From NCBI RefSeq assembly GCF_913776565.1, contig NZ_CAJYPF010000164.1:1-44213 (forward strand): a stretch of 44,213 nt of DNA. The letters run 5' to 3'. Below, piece by piece: positions 22,887-33,818 of the stretch; positions within the stretch are counted from its first letter, which is position 1, and every line of letters starts with the position of its first letter. A program made the position numbers and the translations under genes. Source of the DNA: an uncultured Microbacterium sp. (lineage in GTDB: Bacteria; Actinomycetota; Actinomycetes; Actinomycetales; Microbacteriaceae). The notes under the pieces were generated by a model. That model was not told where the DNA came from, ran no database searches, and saw only the letters and a list, made by a program, of their open reading frames with translations.

Positions 22887-24797
22887 ATGGCTCGCACGCT
22901 CCCCTTCGGATCCTGGCCCTCCCCCGTCACCGCCGAGGCGGTGGCCGAGTCCTCGCCGCGCATCGACGGCGCACTCCTGGTCGGCGACGAGGTGTGGTGG
23001 GGTGAGTCCGTCCCCAGCGAGGCCGGTCGCGTCGCGGTCAAGCGCCGCGGCGCCGACGGGCGGACCGAGACCGTCCTCCCCGCTCCCTTCAACGCCCGCT
23101 CGGCCGTGCACGAGTACGGCGGCGGTGCGTGGGCGGCGTCGCCCGACGGTGAGCTCTACTTCGTCGAGAAGAGCGATCAACGCGTCTACGCGCTGACCCC
23201 GGGCGGGCAGCCACGCCCGCTCACGGCCGTCGACGAAGCGGTGCGCCACGGCGGTCTGCGCTTCGATCGCGGCGTGCTCCTGGCGGTGCGAGAGACGCAC
23301 GGCTCCGCCCGCGTTCCGGCGCGTGCGATCGTCCGCATCGCGGTCGACGGGTCGCCGACGGTCGACGTGCTCGCCGAGGGCAGCGATTTCCTCGCGCAGC
23401 CCTCCCTCTCGCCGGACGGTCGACGCCTCGCGTGGGTCGCGTGGGATCACCCGGCCATGCCGTGGGACCGCACGTCCATCCGCGTCGCCGACCTCGAGAC
23501 CGGCGAGATCGTCCAGGTGGCCGGCGGCCCCGAGCGCGCTCCCCTGCAACCGGTGTGGATCGCCGACGACGAGCTCCTCTACGCCGACGACCCGGACGGC
23601 CGGTGGAACCTGTTCCGCCACCCGCTCGGCGGCGACGCGCAGCCCCTCGCTCCGGCGGACGCCGACACGGGAGGGGGCCTGTGGGTGCTCGGCACCCGGT
23701 GGTTCGGCGCCACCGACGACGGGCGCGTGGTCGCGGTCCGCACCCACGGCGCCGACGAGATCATCGAGATCTCGCCGTCCGGCGTGCGTCCTCTCGCCGT
23801 CCCCTCGGTCGCCACCTCGTCGGTCGACGACGTGCGGGGCACGCGAGCCCTGGTGTCGGGCGCGGACGCCGGTGGTCGTGCGGGCCTCTGGCTGGTCGAC
23901 CTCGGTTCCGGCGAGGTCGATCTCGTCACCGGTGGCGCCGGCGCATGGTCCGCGGGGTGGATGCCCACGGCCCTCGCCCTCGAGACGGCCGGTCCGCACG
24001 GTCCCGTCCACGCTTTCGCCTACGCCCCCACCAATCCCGATGTCGTCGCGCCCGACGGCGAGCGTCCCCCGTACGTGGTGATGGTGCACGGCGGGCCGAC
24101 CTCCCACGTGGGCCCGGCCCCGTCCGCCAAGACGGCGTTCTTCACCAGCCGGGGCATCGGCGTCCTCGACGTCAACTACGGCGGGTCGACCGGCTACGGC
24201 CGCACGTACCGCGAGCGGCTCGCGGGTCAGTGGGGCGTGGTCGATGTCGACGACGTCGCGGCCGCGGCATCCGCCCTCGCCCAGGCGGGACTCGCCGACC
24301 CCGACCGCATCGCCATCGCGGGCGGCTCCGCGGGCGGGTGGACGGTGCTCGCCGCGGTCACCACCACCAACGTCTTCGGCGCGGGCATCTCGCGCTACGG
24401 CGTGGGCGACGCGCGCGCCCTGGCCGAGGACACGCACGACTTCGAGGCGCGCTACCTCGACGGGCTGATCGGCCCGCTGCCCGAGGCCGAGGACGTCTAC
24501 ATCGAGCGCTCTCCGCTCAGCCATCCGGAGCGCTTCCGCGTCCCGCTGCTCATCCTGCAGGGCTCCGAGGACCGGGTGGTCCCTCCGGCGCAGGCCGAGG
24601 CGATCCGCGATGCTCTCGTGGCGCACCGGGTCCCCCACTCGTACGTGCTGTACGAGGGCGAGGGGCACGGTTTCCGCCGTGCCGAGACGGTCATCGACTC
24701 GCTCCACCGCGAGCTCGGCTTCCTCGGGGCGGTGTTCGGTTTCGACACCCCGGGGGTGCCGCCGCTGGCGTTGGCGGGCGGCCCCGCCGCGCACTGA
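22887..24797 (+). CDS. S9-family peptidase (prolyl oligopeptidase / acylaminoacyl-peptidase-like)
   Basis: N-terminal beta-propeller-like region; C-terminal VMVHGGPTSH, IAGGSAGGWTVL (GxSxGG), GSEDRVVPPAQAE, GEGHGF. Confidence 0.92.
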   Translation: MARTLPFGSWPSPVTAEAVAESSPRIDGALLVGDEVWWGESVPSEAGRVAVKRRGADGRTETVLPAPFNARSAVHEYGGGAWAASPDGELYFVEKSDQRVYALTPGGQPRPLTAVDEAVRHGGLRFDRGVLLAVRETHGSARVPARAIVRIAVDGSPTVDVLAEGSDFLAQPSLSPDGRRLAWVAWDHPAMPWDRTSIRVADLETGEIVQVAGGPERAPLQPVWIADDELLYADDPDGRWNLFRHPLGGDAQPLAPADADTGGGLWVLGTRWFGATDDGRVVAVRTHGADEIIEISPSGVRPLAVPSVATSSVDDVRGTRALVSGADAGGRAGLWLVDLGSGEVDLVTGGAGAWSAGWMPTALALETAGPHGPVHAFAYAPTNPDVVAPDGERPPYVVMVHGGPTSHVGPAPSAKTAFFTSRGIGVLDVNYGGSTGYGRTYRERLAGQWGVVDVDDVAAAASALAQAGLADPDRIAIAGGSAGGWTVLAAVTTTNVFGAGISRYGVGDARALAEDTHDFEARYLDGLIGPLPEAEDVYIERSPLSHPERFRVPLLILQGSEDRVVPPAQAEAIRDALVAHRVPHSYVLYEGEGHGFRRAETVIDSLHRELGFLGAVFGFDTPGVPPLALAGGPAAH

Positions 24798-24799
24798 CG

Positions 24800-24838
24800 G
24801 TGAAGGCCCCGCCGACGCGATGTCGGCGGGGCCTTCAC
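24800..24838. terminator. Bidirectional terminator between convergent genes
   Basis: GTGAAGGCCCCGCCGAC-GCGAT-GTCGGCGGGGCCTTCAC, 17-bp perfect stem. Confidence 0.85.
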
Positions 24839-24867
24839 GTGGCCTCGACAGCCCAGGACGATCGGAC

Positions 24868-26385
24868 TCAGGCGGCGAAGGGTGCCAGCTCTGCCGCGAG
24901 TCGAGCGCCCACGTGGGCGTGCAGGAACGTCCCGCTCTCGCGGTGCTCCTGCGCGACGATGAGTCCGCTCTCGTGCACGGCCGACACGAGGTCGCCGCGG
25001 TCGTACGGGACGACCGCCTGCACCTCGACCGCGGGGAGCGGCAGAGCGTCCTCGATCGCGGCGCGCAGCTCGTCGATGCCCTCTCCCGTGCGCGACGAGA
25101 CGAACTTCGCCTGCGGTGCCAGTCCGCGCAGCACCAGACGATCGTCCTCGCTCACCAGATCCGCCTTGTTGAAAACGACGATCTCGTGACCGAAGTCCGC
25201 GTTCACGTCGCCCATCACGTCGCGGACCGTCATCAGCTGCGCGGCCGGGTCGGGGTGCGACGCGTCGACGACGTGCAGGATGACGTCGGCGTCGCCGACC
25301 TCCTCGAGCGTCGAACGGAACGCCTCGACCAGCTGATGCGGCAGGTTGCGCACGAAGCCGACCGTGTCGGTCAACGTGTACACGCGACCGTCGGTTGTCT
25401 CGGAGCGGCGGACGGTGGCATCCAGGGTCGCGAACAGCGCGTTCTCGACCAGCACCCCGGCACTGGTCAGGCGGTTCAGCAGACTGGATTTGCCGGCGTT
25501 GGTGTACCCGGCGATCGCGACCGAGGGGATGGTGTGCCGCTTGCGCTCGGCCCGCTTCGCCTCACGGGCGGGAGCGAAGTCGCGCAGCTGCTTGCGCAGC
25601 AGCGCCATCTTGGTGCGGATGCGGCGGCGATCGAGCTCGATCTTGGTCTCACCGGGACCACGCGAGCCCATGCCCGCGCCGCCCGCTCCGACCTGTCCAC
25701 CGGCCTGACGCGACATCGAGTCACCCCAACCGCGCAGGCGCGGCAGCAGGTACTCGAGCTGCGCGAGCTCGACCTGCGCCTTGCCCTCGCGGCTCTTGGC
25801 GTGCTGGCTGAAGATGTCGAGGATGACGGTGGTGCGGTCGATGACCTTGACCTTGACGACGTCCTCGAGCGCACGCCGCTGGCTGGGCGCGAGTTCCGTA
25901 TCGGCGATCACGGTGTCGGCGCCGACGGCGGCGACGATGTCGCGCAGCTCAGCCGCCTTGCCGCGCCCGACGTAGGTCGCCGGGTCCGGGTGGGGACGAC
26001 GCTGCAGCACACCGTCGAGCACCACCGCTCCGGCGGTCTCGGCCAGCGCGGCGAGTTCGCGCAGCGAGTTCTCGGCATCCGCCTGCTCACCCTGGGGGTG
26101 GACGCCGACCAGCACGACGTTCTCGAGGCGCAACTGGCGGTACTCGACCTCGGTGACGTCCTCGAGCTCCGTCGACAACCCCACGACGCGGCGCAGTGCG
26201 GCGCGCTCCTCGCGATCCCACTGGTCGCCGTCGGCGTCTCCGCCGTAGGCCGTCGTGGCGTCCTGGAGCGCCTGCGCCGCACCGAAGACCCGGACCCCGC
26301 GGTGCGCTTCGGCGCGCGAGAGCACGCGGTCCACCGGATCCACGGCGGGCGCGTCGATGCTCGGGGGTGTGGTCTGTTCGGTCAT
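24868..26385 (-). CDS. hflX: GTPase HflX
   Basis: GPGETKIELDRRRIRTKMALLRKQL, GYTNAGKSSLLNRLT, DTVGFVRNLPHQLVEAFRSTLEE. Confidence 0.96.
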   Translation of the reverse strand: MTEQTTPPSIDAPAVDPVDRVLSRAEAHRGVRVFGAAQALQDATTAYGGDADGDQWDREERAALRRVVGLSTELEDVTEVEYRQLRLENVVLVGVHPQGEQADAENSLRELAALAETAGAVVLDGVLQRRPHPDPATYVGRGKAAELRDIVAAVGADTVIADTELAPSQRRALEDVVKVKVIDRTTVILDIFSQHAKSREGKAQVELAQLEYLLPRLRGWGDSMSRQAGGQVGAGGAGMGSRGPGETKIELDRRRIRTKMALLRKQLRDFAPAREAKRAERKRHTIPSVAIAGYTNAGKSSLLNRLTSAGVLVENALFATLDATVRRSETTDGRVYTLTDTVGFVRNLPHQLVEAFRSTLEEVGDADVILHVVDASHPDPAAQLMTVRDVMGDVNADFGHEIVVFNKADLVSEDDRLVLRGLAPQAKFVSSRTGEGIDELRAAIEDALPLPAVEVQAVVPYDRGDLVSAVHESGLIVAQEHRESGTFLHAHVGARLAAELAPFAA

Positions 26386-26471
26386 GTGTTCCTTTCGTCG
26401 CGGGCGATCCCGCGTGTTCTGGCACTTTATCCGCCCCGGTGGGGGCGACGGCCGTCCGATATCCTGGAGGC

Positions 26472-27116
26472 ATGGGGAGCGAGCACTATTTCAGCGCGTC
26501 GCCGTCGAGTCCCGAACAGCTCCGCCGCATCCGTGCGACGCTCGCCGGTCGTGAACTCGAGCTCGTCACGGCGGGCGGCGTCTTCAGTCCGGACCACGTG
26601 GATGCCGGCACGTCGGTGCTGCTCGCCAATACGCCTCCCCCGCCCGCCGGCGGGAACTTCCTCGACCTGGGATGCGGGTGGGGTCCGATCTCGATCTCTC
26701 TCGCGCTCGGGTCACCGCGCGCGACCGTGTGGGCGGTCGACGTCAACGAGCGCGCCCTCGATCTCGTGAGGCGCAACGCCGAGTCACTCGGCCTCATGAA
26801 CGTCAACGCCGTCCGACCCGAGGATGTTCCCGACGACGTCACGTTCCGCACGATCCGCTCGAACCCGCCCATCCGGGTCGGCAAGAACGAGCTGCACGGC
26901 ATGCTGCAGCACTGGATCCCCCGCCTGTCGGAGCGTTCCGACGGCTGGTTCGTCGTCCAGCGCAATCTCGGCTCCGATTCGCTGCAGCGGTGGCTCGCCG
27001 CGACCTTCGCCGACGGCTACGGCGTGCAGCGAGCCGCGACCGGTCGCGGTTTCCGGGTGCTGCGCGTGCGCCGACACGGCTCACCGCCGAGCGAGCTCAT
27101 CGACATCGTCCGCTGA
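26472..27116 (+). CDS. Class I SAM methyltransferase (RsmC-like small-domain)
   Basis: NFLDLGCGWGPISI, AVDVNERALDLVRRN, SNPPIRVGK. Confidence 0.88.
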   Translation: MGSEHYFSASPSSPEQLRRIRATLAGRELELVTAGGVFSPDHVDAGTSVLLANTPPPPAGGNFLDLGCGWGPISISLALGSPRATVWAVDVNERALDLVRRNAESLGLMNVNAVRPEDVPDDVTFRTIRSNPPIRVGKNELHGMLQHWIPRLSERSDGWFVVQRNLGSDSLQRWLAATFADGYGVQRAATGRGFRVLRVRRHGSPPSELIDIVR

Positions 27117-27170
27117 CCGCGGCACGGGGCGTGGGATGCCACGCGCAGCCGCCCCGGTCTTGCCGGGCTC

Positions 27171-28025
27171 TCAGGCGAGGGCGACCTCGCCCGTGAACAC
27201 GAGGGATGCCGGCCCCGACAGGTACACGTGGCCCTCGGACACTCGAACGCCCAGAGTTCCACCCGGGGTGTCGACGATCCAGGAGTCGGGTGCCGCAGCC
27301 CCGGCCCAGTGACGCACCGCGAGAGCCGCCGCGGCGACGCCCGTGCCGCAGCTGAGCGTCTCGCCGACGCCGCGCTCGAACACGCGCAGACGAATCGCTC
27401 CGACGCCGTCGCGCACGAGCGGATCGGCCGGGACGACGAACTCGACGTTCGCGCCATGGCGGGGCGCGGGGTCGAGCACGGGCTGGAACGTCAGGTCGAG
27501 CCCCTCGAGCTCGGCATCCGACGACAGGGCGACCACCACGTGCGGGTTGCCGACGTCGATGCCCACACCGGGGCGTGCGACGCTCAGGCCCTTGGCGCGC
27601 ACCAGGGTCTCGGCGGCGTCCACGGCGAAAGCGCCCAGATCGACCTCGAAACCGCGGTCGCTGCGCGTGAGGGTCTTCACTCCCGCCCGGGTGCCGATGC
27701 GCAGGCCCGCCTCGATCGCGGCCAGACCGGTGTCCGTGAGGTAGCGCGCGAACACGCGCGTGCCGTTCCCGCACATCTCGGCCTTCGACCCGTCGGCGTT
27801 GCGGTAGTCCATGAACCACTCCGCGCCGGATGCCGCGGCCTCCGCGCCCTCGCTGAGCGCGGCCGAGCGCACGACACGCAGCAGGCCGTCGGCGCCGATC
27901 CCGAAGTGACGGTCGCACAACGCCGCGATCTGGGCGTCGGACAGGTCGAGCTCGCCGTCGGGATCGGCCACCACCACGAAGTCGTTTCCGGTGCCATGAC
28001 CCTTGGTGAACGCGAGAGAGGACAT
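27171..28025 (-). CDS. dapF: Diaminopimelate epimerase
   Basis: [50 protein letters not shown]. Confidence 0.96.
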   Translation of the reverse strand: MSSLAFTKGHGTGNDFVVVADPDGELDLSDAQIAALCDRHFGIGADGLLRVVRSAALSEGAEAAASGAEWFMDYRNADGSKAEMCGNGTRVFARYLTDTGLAAIEAGLRIGTRAGVKTLTRSDRGFEVDLGAFAVDAAETLVRAKGLSVARPGVGIDVGNPHVVVALSSDAELEGLDLTFQPVLDPAPRHGANVEFVVPADPLVRDGVGAIRLRVFERGVGETLSCGTGVAAAALAVRHWAGAAAPDSWIVDTPGGTLGVRVSEGHVYLSGPASLVFTGEVALA

Positions 28026-28098
28026 GGCATCCAGTCTAGGGACCCCTCTTCGGCTCAGTCGGACGCCGGGACGTGGCGCCCCGCCGGTGCCCATGGCC

Positions 28099-28539
28099 TC
28101 AGGCGGGTCGCCCCGGGCCGTCGACGATCAGGCGCTTGCCGGTCGCCCACGTCTCGAACGGCTCGTACGCGAGCGCGTCGTAGAAACCGCGGGCTCCGGC
28201 ATTGTCGGGGCGCACCATGAGCTGCACCTTGGGGCAGCCCATCTGCTCGAGCAGCCTCTCGGCCTCGGCCACGAGCGCGCGCCCCACGCCGCGCCCGCGG
28301 TGCGACGGCGCCGAAGCGAGGTAGTACAGCCATCCGCGGTGGCCGTCGTACCCGGCCATGACGCTGCCGACGACGCTGCCGTCGTCGACCGCGACGAGGA
28401 AGAGCTCGGGCTGCACGGTCAGCTTGCGCCGGATGTCGGCGCGCGGGTCGTTCCACGGACGAGTCAGTCCCGCCTGCTCCCATAGAGCCACGACGGCGTC
28501 CTCGTCGGAGGGCGCGAAAGCGCGGATGCCGATGGTCAT
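28099..28539 (-). CDS. GNAT acetyltransferase (YpeA-like)
   Basis: [36 protein letters not shown]...[19 protein letters not shown]. Confidence 0.87.
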   Translation of the reverse strand: MTIGIRAFAPSDEDAVVALWEQAGLTRPWNDPRADIRRKLTVQPELFLVAVDDGSVVGSVMAGYDGHRGWLYYLASAPSHRGRGVGRALVAEAERLLEQMGCPKVQLMVRPDNAGARGFYDALAYEPFETWATGKRLIVDGPGRPA

Positions 28540-29468
28540 GCGTCTTCACCTCCTGCCGCGCGCACGAGCTGCGCGGCATCCGTGGTTCGGGCGTCCACCC
28601 ACCGCGCGTCGGCGTAGCGTCGGAACCACGACACCTGCCGTCGTGCGTAGCGCCGCGTGAGCGCCTGGGTCTGCGCGACGGCGTCGTCGCGCGTGATCTC
28701 GCCCTTGAGCTGCGCGAGCGCCTGGGCGTAGCCGATCGCGCGCGACGCCGTGATACCCCGCTCGAGGCCCTCACCGCGCAGACGCTCGACCTCGTCGACG
28801 AGTCCCGCCGCCCACATGTCCTCGACGCGCGCGTCCAGCATCTCGACGAGCTGCGCGCGCTCCACCTGCGTCGCGAGGATGCGCGTCGACGGATGCCACC
28901 ACTGCGGGGCCTCGGGAAGGGCGCCGCCGTGGGTCTCGCCGCCCTGCGCCAGCACCTCGAGGGCGCGGACCACGCGTCGACCGTTGCGCGGATCGATGTT
29001 CGCCGCCGCCACGGGATCAGCCGCGCGGAGTCTCTGGAAGAGGACGCCCGCCCCCTCGCTCTCGAGCTCCGCTTCGAGCCGGGCGCGCAACGCCTCATCC
29101 CTCGGAGGGAAGCGGAAATCCCACAGAACGCTCGAGATGTAGAGTCCCGATCCCCCGACGAGGATCGCGTCCGCACCGCGGTCGTGGATCGCGCGGATGG
29201 CCGTGCGGGCGGCATCCTGGTACCAGGCCACCGCGGCCTCGTCGGTCACCGCGAGCGCGTCGAAGAGGTGATGGGGGATGCCGCGTCGCTGGCCGACCGG
29301 AATCTTGGCCGTGCCGATGTCCATCCCGCGGTACAGCTGCATCGCGTCGGCGTTGACGATCTCGGCGGGACGGCCGTTCGCGGCGAGGGTCTCGGCCAGG
29401 TCGAGCGAGAGCCCGGTTTTGCCGGTGCCCGTCGCCCCGACGACGGCCCACAGGGCCGGGGCGGTCAC
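28536..29468 (-). CDS. miaA: tRNA dimethylallyltransferase
   Basis: [52 protein letters not shown] start overlaps the miaB stop. Confidence 0.95.
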   Translation of the reverse strand: MTAPALWAVVGATGTGKTGLSLDLAETLAANGRPAEIVNADAMQLYRGMDIGTAKIPVGQRRGIPHHLFDALAVTDEAAVAWYQDAARTAIRAIHDRGADAILVGGSGLYISSVLWDFRFPPRDEALRARLEAELESEGAGVLFQRLRAADPVAAANIDPRNGRRVVRALEVLAQGGETHGGALPEAPQWWHPSTRILATQVERAQLVEMLDARVEDMWAAGLVDEVERLRGEGLERGITASRAIGYAQALAQLKGEITRDDAVAQTQALTRRYARRQVSWFRRYADARWVDARTTDAAQLVRAAGGEDA

Positions 29469-31012
29469 ACGCCGACGCGGAGCGTGGGCAGCCCGAGCGA
29501 GACGGCCCGCGTCGCACCGGCGTCCCCCGCGGGCGTCGGCACACCGCACGACTCCGCCTGCGAGCGGTCCCACGCGTCACCGGCCCGGGTACGGCGGATG
29601 CGAAGCGGCGCGCCGTCGGGAGCGTCGGCCAGCAGGTGGAACGGCGCAGCGTGCGTCACGGTCACCGAGACCACGTCTCCGGGGCGGGGCACGGCCGAGC
29701 CGGCGGGCAGTTCGAAGTGCACGAGGCGGTTGTCTTCGGCGCGACCGGTGAGGCGGTGGGTCTCGGCGTCCTTCTTGCCCTCGCCCGTCGAGACGAGCAC
29801 CTCGAGAGTGCGGCCGAGCTGCTTCTGATTCTCTTCGGCCGAGATGCGGTCCTGAAGGGCGATGAGTCGCTCGAAGCGCTCCTGCACGACCGCCTTGGGA
29901 ACCTGGTCCGCCATGGTGGCCGCGGGTGTGCCCTCGCGGATCGAGTACTGGAACGTGAAGGCGCTCGAGAAGCGCGACGCCTCGACCACGCGCATGGTCT
30001 CGGCGAAGTCCTCCTCGGTCTCTCCGGGGAAGCCGACGATGATGTCGGTCGTGATCGCCGCGTTCGGGATCCGCTCGCGCACCCGGTCGAGGATGCCGAG
30101 GAACTTCTCGCTGCGGTACGAACGGCGCATCGCCTTGAGGATGCGGTCCGAACCCGACTGCAGCGGCATGTGCAGCTGCGGCATGACGGCGGGGGTCTCG
30201 GCCATCGCGGCGATGACGTCGTCGGTGAAGGCGGCCGGGTGGGGGCTCGTGAAGCGGATGCGCTCGAGCCCCTCGATCTCACCCGCGGCGCGCAGCAGCT
30301 TGCCGAAGGCCAGACGGTCGCCGAACTCGACCCCGTAGGAGTTGACGTTCTGGCCGAGGAGCGTGACCTCGATCGCGCCGTCGTCGACCAGCAGGCGGAT
30401 CTCGTTGAGGATGTCGCCGGGACGACGATCCTTCTCTTTGCCGCGCAGGCTCGGAACGATGCAGAACGTGCAGGTGTTGTTGCAGCCGACCGAGATCGAC
30501 ACCCAACCGCTGTGGACCGAATCCCGCTTGGTGGGCAGAGTGGAGGGGAAGATCTCGAGCGACTCGAGGATCTCGAGCTCGGCCTCGCCGTTGTGGCGGG
30601 CGCGCTCGAGCATGCCGGGAAGCGAGCCCATGTTGTGCGTGCCGAAGACGACGTCGACCCACGGCGCCTTCTGCTGAACCGCGTCCTTGTCCATCTGCGC
30701 GAGGCAGCCGCCGACCGCGATCTGCATGCCCTCGTGCGCGTCCTTGCGCGACTTGAGATGGCCGAGCGTGCCGTAGAGCTTGCCGGCGGCGTTGTCGCGC
30801 ACGGCGCAGGTGTTGATCACCACGACGTCGGCCTCGATCCCCGCCTCGGCACGAACGTACCCCGCGCTCTCGAGCGACCCGGACAGTCGCTCCGAGTCGT
30901 GCACGTTCATCTGGCACCCGAAGGTGCGGACTTCGTAGGTGCGGGGTCCCGCATCGCCCTGCGCGGCGGCGGACGGCGCGATCAGTGTGGGGGTGGAAAC
31001 GGGGGTCGTCAT
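29465..31012 (-). CDS. miaB: tRNA-2-methylthio-N6-dimethylallyladenosine synthase
   Basis: [20 protein letters not shown]; radical-SAM [11 protein letters not shown]. Confidence 0.96.
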   Translation of the reverse strand: MTTPVSTPTLIAPSAAAQGDAGPRTYEVRTFGCQMNVHDSERLSGSLESAGYVRAEAGIEADVVVINTCAVRDNAAGKLYGTLGHLKSRKDAHEGMQIAVGGCLAQMDKDAVQQKAPWVDVVFGTHNMGSLPGMLERARHNGEAELEILESLEIFPSTLPTKRDSVHSGWVSISVGCNNTCTFCIVPSLRGKEKDRRPGDILNEIRLLVDDGAIEVTLLGQNVNSYGVEFGDRLAFGKLLRAAGEIEGLERIRFTSPHPAAFTDDVIAAMAETPAVMPQLHMPLQSGSDRILKAMRRSYRSEKFLGILDRVRERIPNAAITTDIIVGFPGETEEDFAETMRVVEASRFSSAFTFQYSIREGTPAATMADQVPKAVVQERFERLIALQDRISAEENQKQLGRTLEVLVSTGEGKKDAETHRLTGRAEDNRLVHFELPAGSAVPRPGDVVSVTVTHAAPFHLLADAPDGAPLRIRRTRAGDAWDRSQAESCGVPTPAGDAGATRAVSLGLPTLRVGV

Positions 31013-31022
31013 GATGGATGCC

Positions 31023-31044
31023 AGTCTAAACGGCGCCTCCGACA
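31023..31044 (-). promoter_or_regulatory. RecA-NDp/PafBC-type promoter TGTCGGAG-N8-TAGACT upstream of miaB
   Basis: Minus strand TGTCGGAG-GCGCCGTT-TAGACT. Confidence 0.55.
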
Positions 31045-31168
31045 CCCGCCTCCGGCCCCGGACCGATGCGGATTCGAGGGGGGCTGGACACCTGCCCGGC
31101 ACACCTCGCTATGTTGGAGCTGTGCGCCGCCCGTCGAACCTGACGGGTGACTCCGGGGGGAGCTGTAC

Positions 31169-33781
31169 ATGGGGAACGAACGACCGACGGTGCCGTCGGG
31201 TCATCTGGTGGGGGCGGATCGGGATGCCGTCTCGCTCGCCGAAAGCGCGCGGGCGGGCACGTCGCTGCTGATCGCGGGGCCGCGTGGCTGCGGGCGCAGC
31301 TATCTACTGCGGGCCATCACCGCCGAGCTGCAACGGACCGGGACGCGGACCGCGGTCGTCCGGCCGTGCTCCGCCTTGACGCGGGTGCCCTACGGCGCTC
31401 TCGACGCGGCCGGCGATCCCTGCCTCGACGACGTGCGCGAGCTGACCGGCGACGCCGTCGTCGACGGCGTCATCGTGGTCGACGACGTCGATGCGCTGGA
31501 CACGGCATCCGTGCGGGCGCTGGAGCGTGCCGTGGCCACGCGCCGCACGACGGTGATCTTCGCGATGCGCACCGCCCGACCGCGCGCGATCGACCTCGGC
31601 GACGACGCGAACGAGGTGCGGCGCGCCGTACTGGGGTTGTGGCTGGATGGCATCCTGCGCCGTGTCGACCTGCGCGAGCTGTCGGACGACGACGCCCTCC
31701 GGATGATCGACCTCTTCCCCGACGCGCCGCTCCTCGACAGCGCGACGCGCGCGGCGCTCGCGTGGCGCGCGGACGGGTCGCGCGCCCTGCTGCGTCAGCT
31801 CGTCCTCGAGGCCACCGGCGCCGCCCGTGCCGGTCGCGATCCGCTCAGTCCTCTGCGCGCGATCGCCCGGGACAGCAGACTCGCCGTCGCGCTGGAGCGT
31901 CACGTCGCGGAGATCACGCGCCCGGACCTGGAATGCCTGGCGGGCGTTTTGCGCCTGCCCCACCTCGAGCTCGCGGCCGCGACGCGGCTCTTCAGCGCCG
32001 AGAGCGTGCACGCTCTCCTGGCGAGTGGGCTGCTGCACGCCGACGCGTCGAGCGAGCGTCGTCTGACCGTGAACGACATCGTCGCCCAAGAGGCCCGGCG
32101 CCAGCTGGGCACCGCACACGTCGACGAGCTCATCCGCTCCGCCGGCTCACGGATGCTGGCGGAGGATGACGAATGGTGGAGTCATCCCATCGCCGTCGCC
32201 GTCTCGGAGCGGTGGCACCGCCACGGCGCCGAGTCCGACGAGAACGCCTATCCCCCATCCACCCGGGTGCGCGTGGCACTCGCCGGTGCGCGGGCCGCCA
32301 ACGACCGGGGCGACACCGCGCACGCCGTCGCGCACGCGCTGCGCGGTCTGCGCGCGAAGGAAGACCCCGCACTGCGGCTCGAGGCAGAGCTCGCGGCATC
32401 CGGACCCACCGAGAACGACGGGGACATCGACCTCGGCGCCCGTCGACGCATCGCACGCGCTGCCGCCGAGAGACGCGGCGCGCCCTCGGTCTCGTCGTCG
32501 GCGACCGACGCCGACGCACGCGTCGAGGGGCTGCTCGCCGACGCGCTCCGCGCGGGCGCCCAGCTCGACTGCGCACGGGCGGCCGAGGCCGCTGCGCGCG
32601 CCGCCGCCGAGACCGACGCGTCGCCGGCCGCCCGCCTGCGCGCGACCGTGGCGGCCGGCACCGCCGAGGCCTACCGCGGCCGATGGAAGGTCGCCCAGCA
32701 CTACTACCGCGAGGTGCAGCGGACACTTGATGCACGCCGCCGCGCGGACGGCATCGGCCCCCGGGAGCGGATGGCTGCGGTGATGTCGATGCTCGCGGGA
32801 CACCAGATCGCGGGAGCAGACGGTGCATCCGTGCGCGCGCGTCTCACCGCCGAGGTGGCGATGACGGCCCGTGAGGGCGATGCGGCCGAACTCACGCGCG
32901 CCGGAGCGGCGGGAGCGATCGCCTACGCCGGCGCGGGGCGCCCTGTCGAATCCGCGCGCGAGCTCACCTCCGCGCTCTCGCGTGAGCCCGCGGCCGTCGC
33001 GGCCATGTCGACCGCGATGATCGAGCTCGGCGTCGCCGAGGAGCTCGCCCTCGCGGGACGACTCGACGAGGCGCGAGCGATCATCGCTCATGTCGACGAT
33101 CGCGGTGCCGCCCTCGTTCAACGGAGCAGGTTGTACGTGCAGACCACCGTGCGGGTGGCAGAGGGCAGTCCTGAGGCTGCTCGCGCGACGGCGCGTGCTG
33201 CCGCGGAGCTGACGCGCGGTACCGCCGCGGCCGCGCTGCGCATCCGCGACCTCTCCCGGCTCGCGACCCTCGGCATCGCGTCGACGGACGAGATCGATGA
33301 GCTCGTCCAGCTCGCCGCGACGACGGATCTGCCGATCGCGGCCGAAGCCGTGCGCCGCGCTGTCACTCACCCCCAGGACGACGATGACGCACTCGTGGAC
33401 GAGCTGCGACTGCATGCCCTGTGGTCCGGCGGCGACAGTCTCACCGTCGGCCCGGTCGTGCCGGTCCCGCCCCTTCCCCCGCGGGGCGACACCGCCGACC
33501 GCGGCGAGGAACTCACTGCCCGCGAGCGGGAGATCGCCCTGATGGCGAACGAGGGCCTCACGAACCGCGAGATCGCGACGCGCCTGTTCCTGTCCATTCG
33601 AACCGTCGAGTCGCACGTCTATCAGGCGCGGATGAAGGTGGGCGCCGCAACCCGGCGTGAACTCGGACGCCTCGTCGCGGCCGGTGCCGCCCACCGCGGC
33701 GATGCCACGGTGGGCGCGCGTTCACGCCCCGCCGAGGACGCCATACGTCCGGGCGGGGATGCGCGAGCGCCGAGACCCTGA
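31169..33781 (+). CDS. Large LuxR-family transcriptional regulator with N-terminal P-loop ATPase-like domain
   Basis: P-loop-like GPRGCGRSYLLRAI, Walker-B-like VIVVDDVDALD; C-terminal LTAREREIALMANEGLTNREIATRLFLSIRTVESHVYQARMKVG. Confidence 0.88.
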   Translation: MGNERPTVPSGHLVGADRDAVSLAESARAGTSLLIAGPRGCGRSYLLRAITAELQRTGTRTAVVRPCSALTRVPYGALDAAGDPCLDDVRELTGDAVVDGVIVVDDVDALDTASVRALERAVATRRTTVIFAMRTARPRAIDLGDDANEVRRAVLGLWLDGILRRVDLRELSDDDALRMIDLFPDAPLLDSATRAALAWRADGSRALLRQLVLEATGAARAGRDPLSPLRAIARDSRLAVALERHVAEITRPDLECLAGVLRLPHLELAAATRLFSAESVHALLASGLLHADASSERRLTVNDIVAQEARRQLGTAHVDELIRSAGSRMLAEDDEWWSHPIAVAVSERWHRHGAESDENAYPPSTRVRVALAGARAANDRGDTAHAVAHALRGLRAKEDPALRLEAELAASGPTENDGDIDLGARRRIARAAAERRGAPSVSSSATDADARVEGLLADALRAGAQLDCARAAEAAARAAAETDASPAARLRATVAAGTAEAYRGRWKVAQHYYREVQRTLDARRRADGIGPRERMAAVMSMLAGHQIAGADGASVRARLTAEVAMTAREGDAAELTRAGAAGAIAYAGAGRPVESARELTSALSREPAAVAAMSTAMIELGVAEELALAGRLDEARAIIAHVDDRGAALVQRSRLYVQTTVRVAEGSPEAARATARAAAELTRGTAAAALRIRDLSRLATLGIASTDEIDELVQLAATTDLPIAAEAVRRAVTHPQDDDDALVDELRLHALWSGGDSLTVGPVVPVPPLPPRGDTADRGEELTAREREIALMANEGLTNREIATRLFLSIRTVESHVYQARMKVGAATRRELGRLVAAGAAHRGDATVGARSRPAEDAIRPGGDARAPRP

Positions 33782-33818
33782 ACAGGGAAACGGGCTCGAG
33801 CGGCCGCTCTGCGCGAGC

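Noticed and set aside
26926-26947. TGTCGGAG inside the rsmC-like CDS
   Set aside because: Hexamer at N8 is CGGCTG, not TANNNT.
27129-27160. Hairpin GCGTGG-GATG-CCACGC between the rsmC-like gene and dapF
   Set aside because: Probably an ordinary convergent terminator; stem too short to call confidently.
33782-33818. Palindrome GAGCGGCCGCTC between the LuxR gene and recX
   Set aside because: Short GC palindrome, likely part of a weak terminator; nothing more can be supported.
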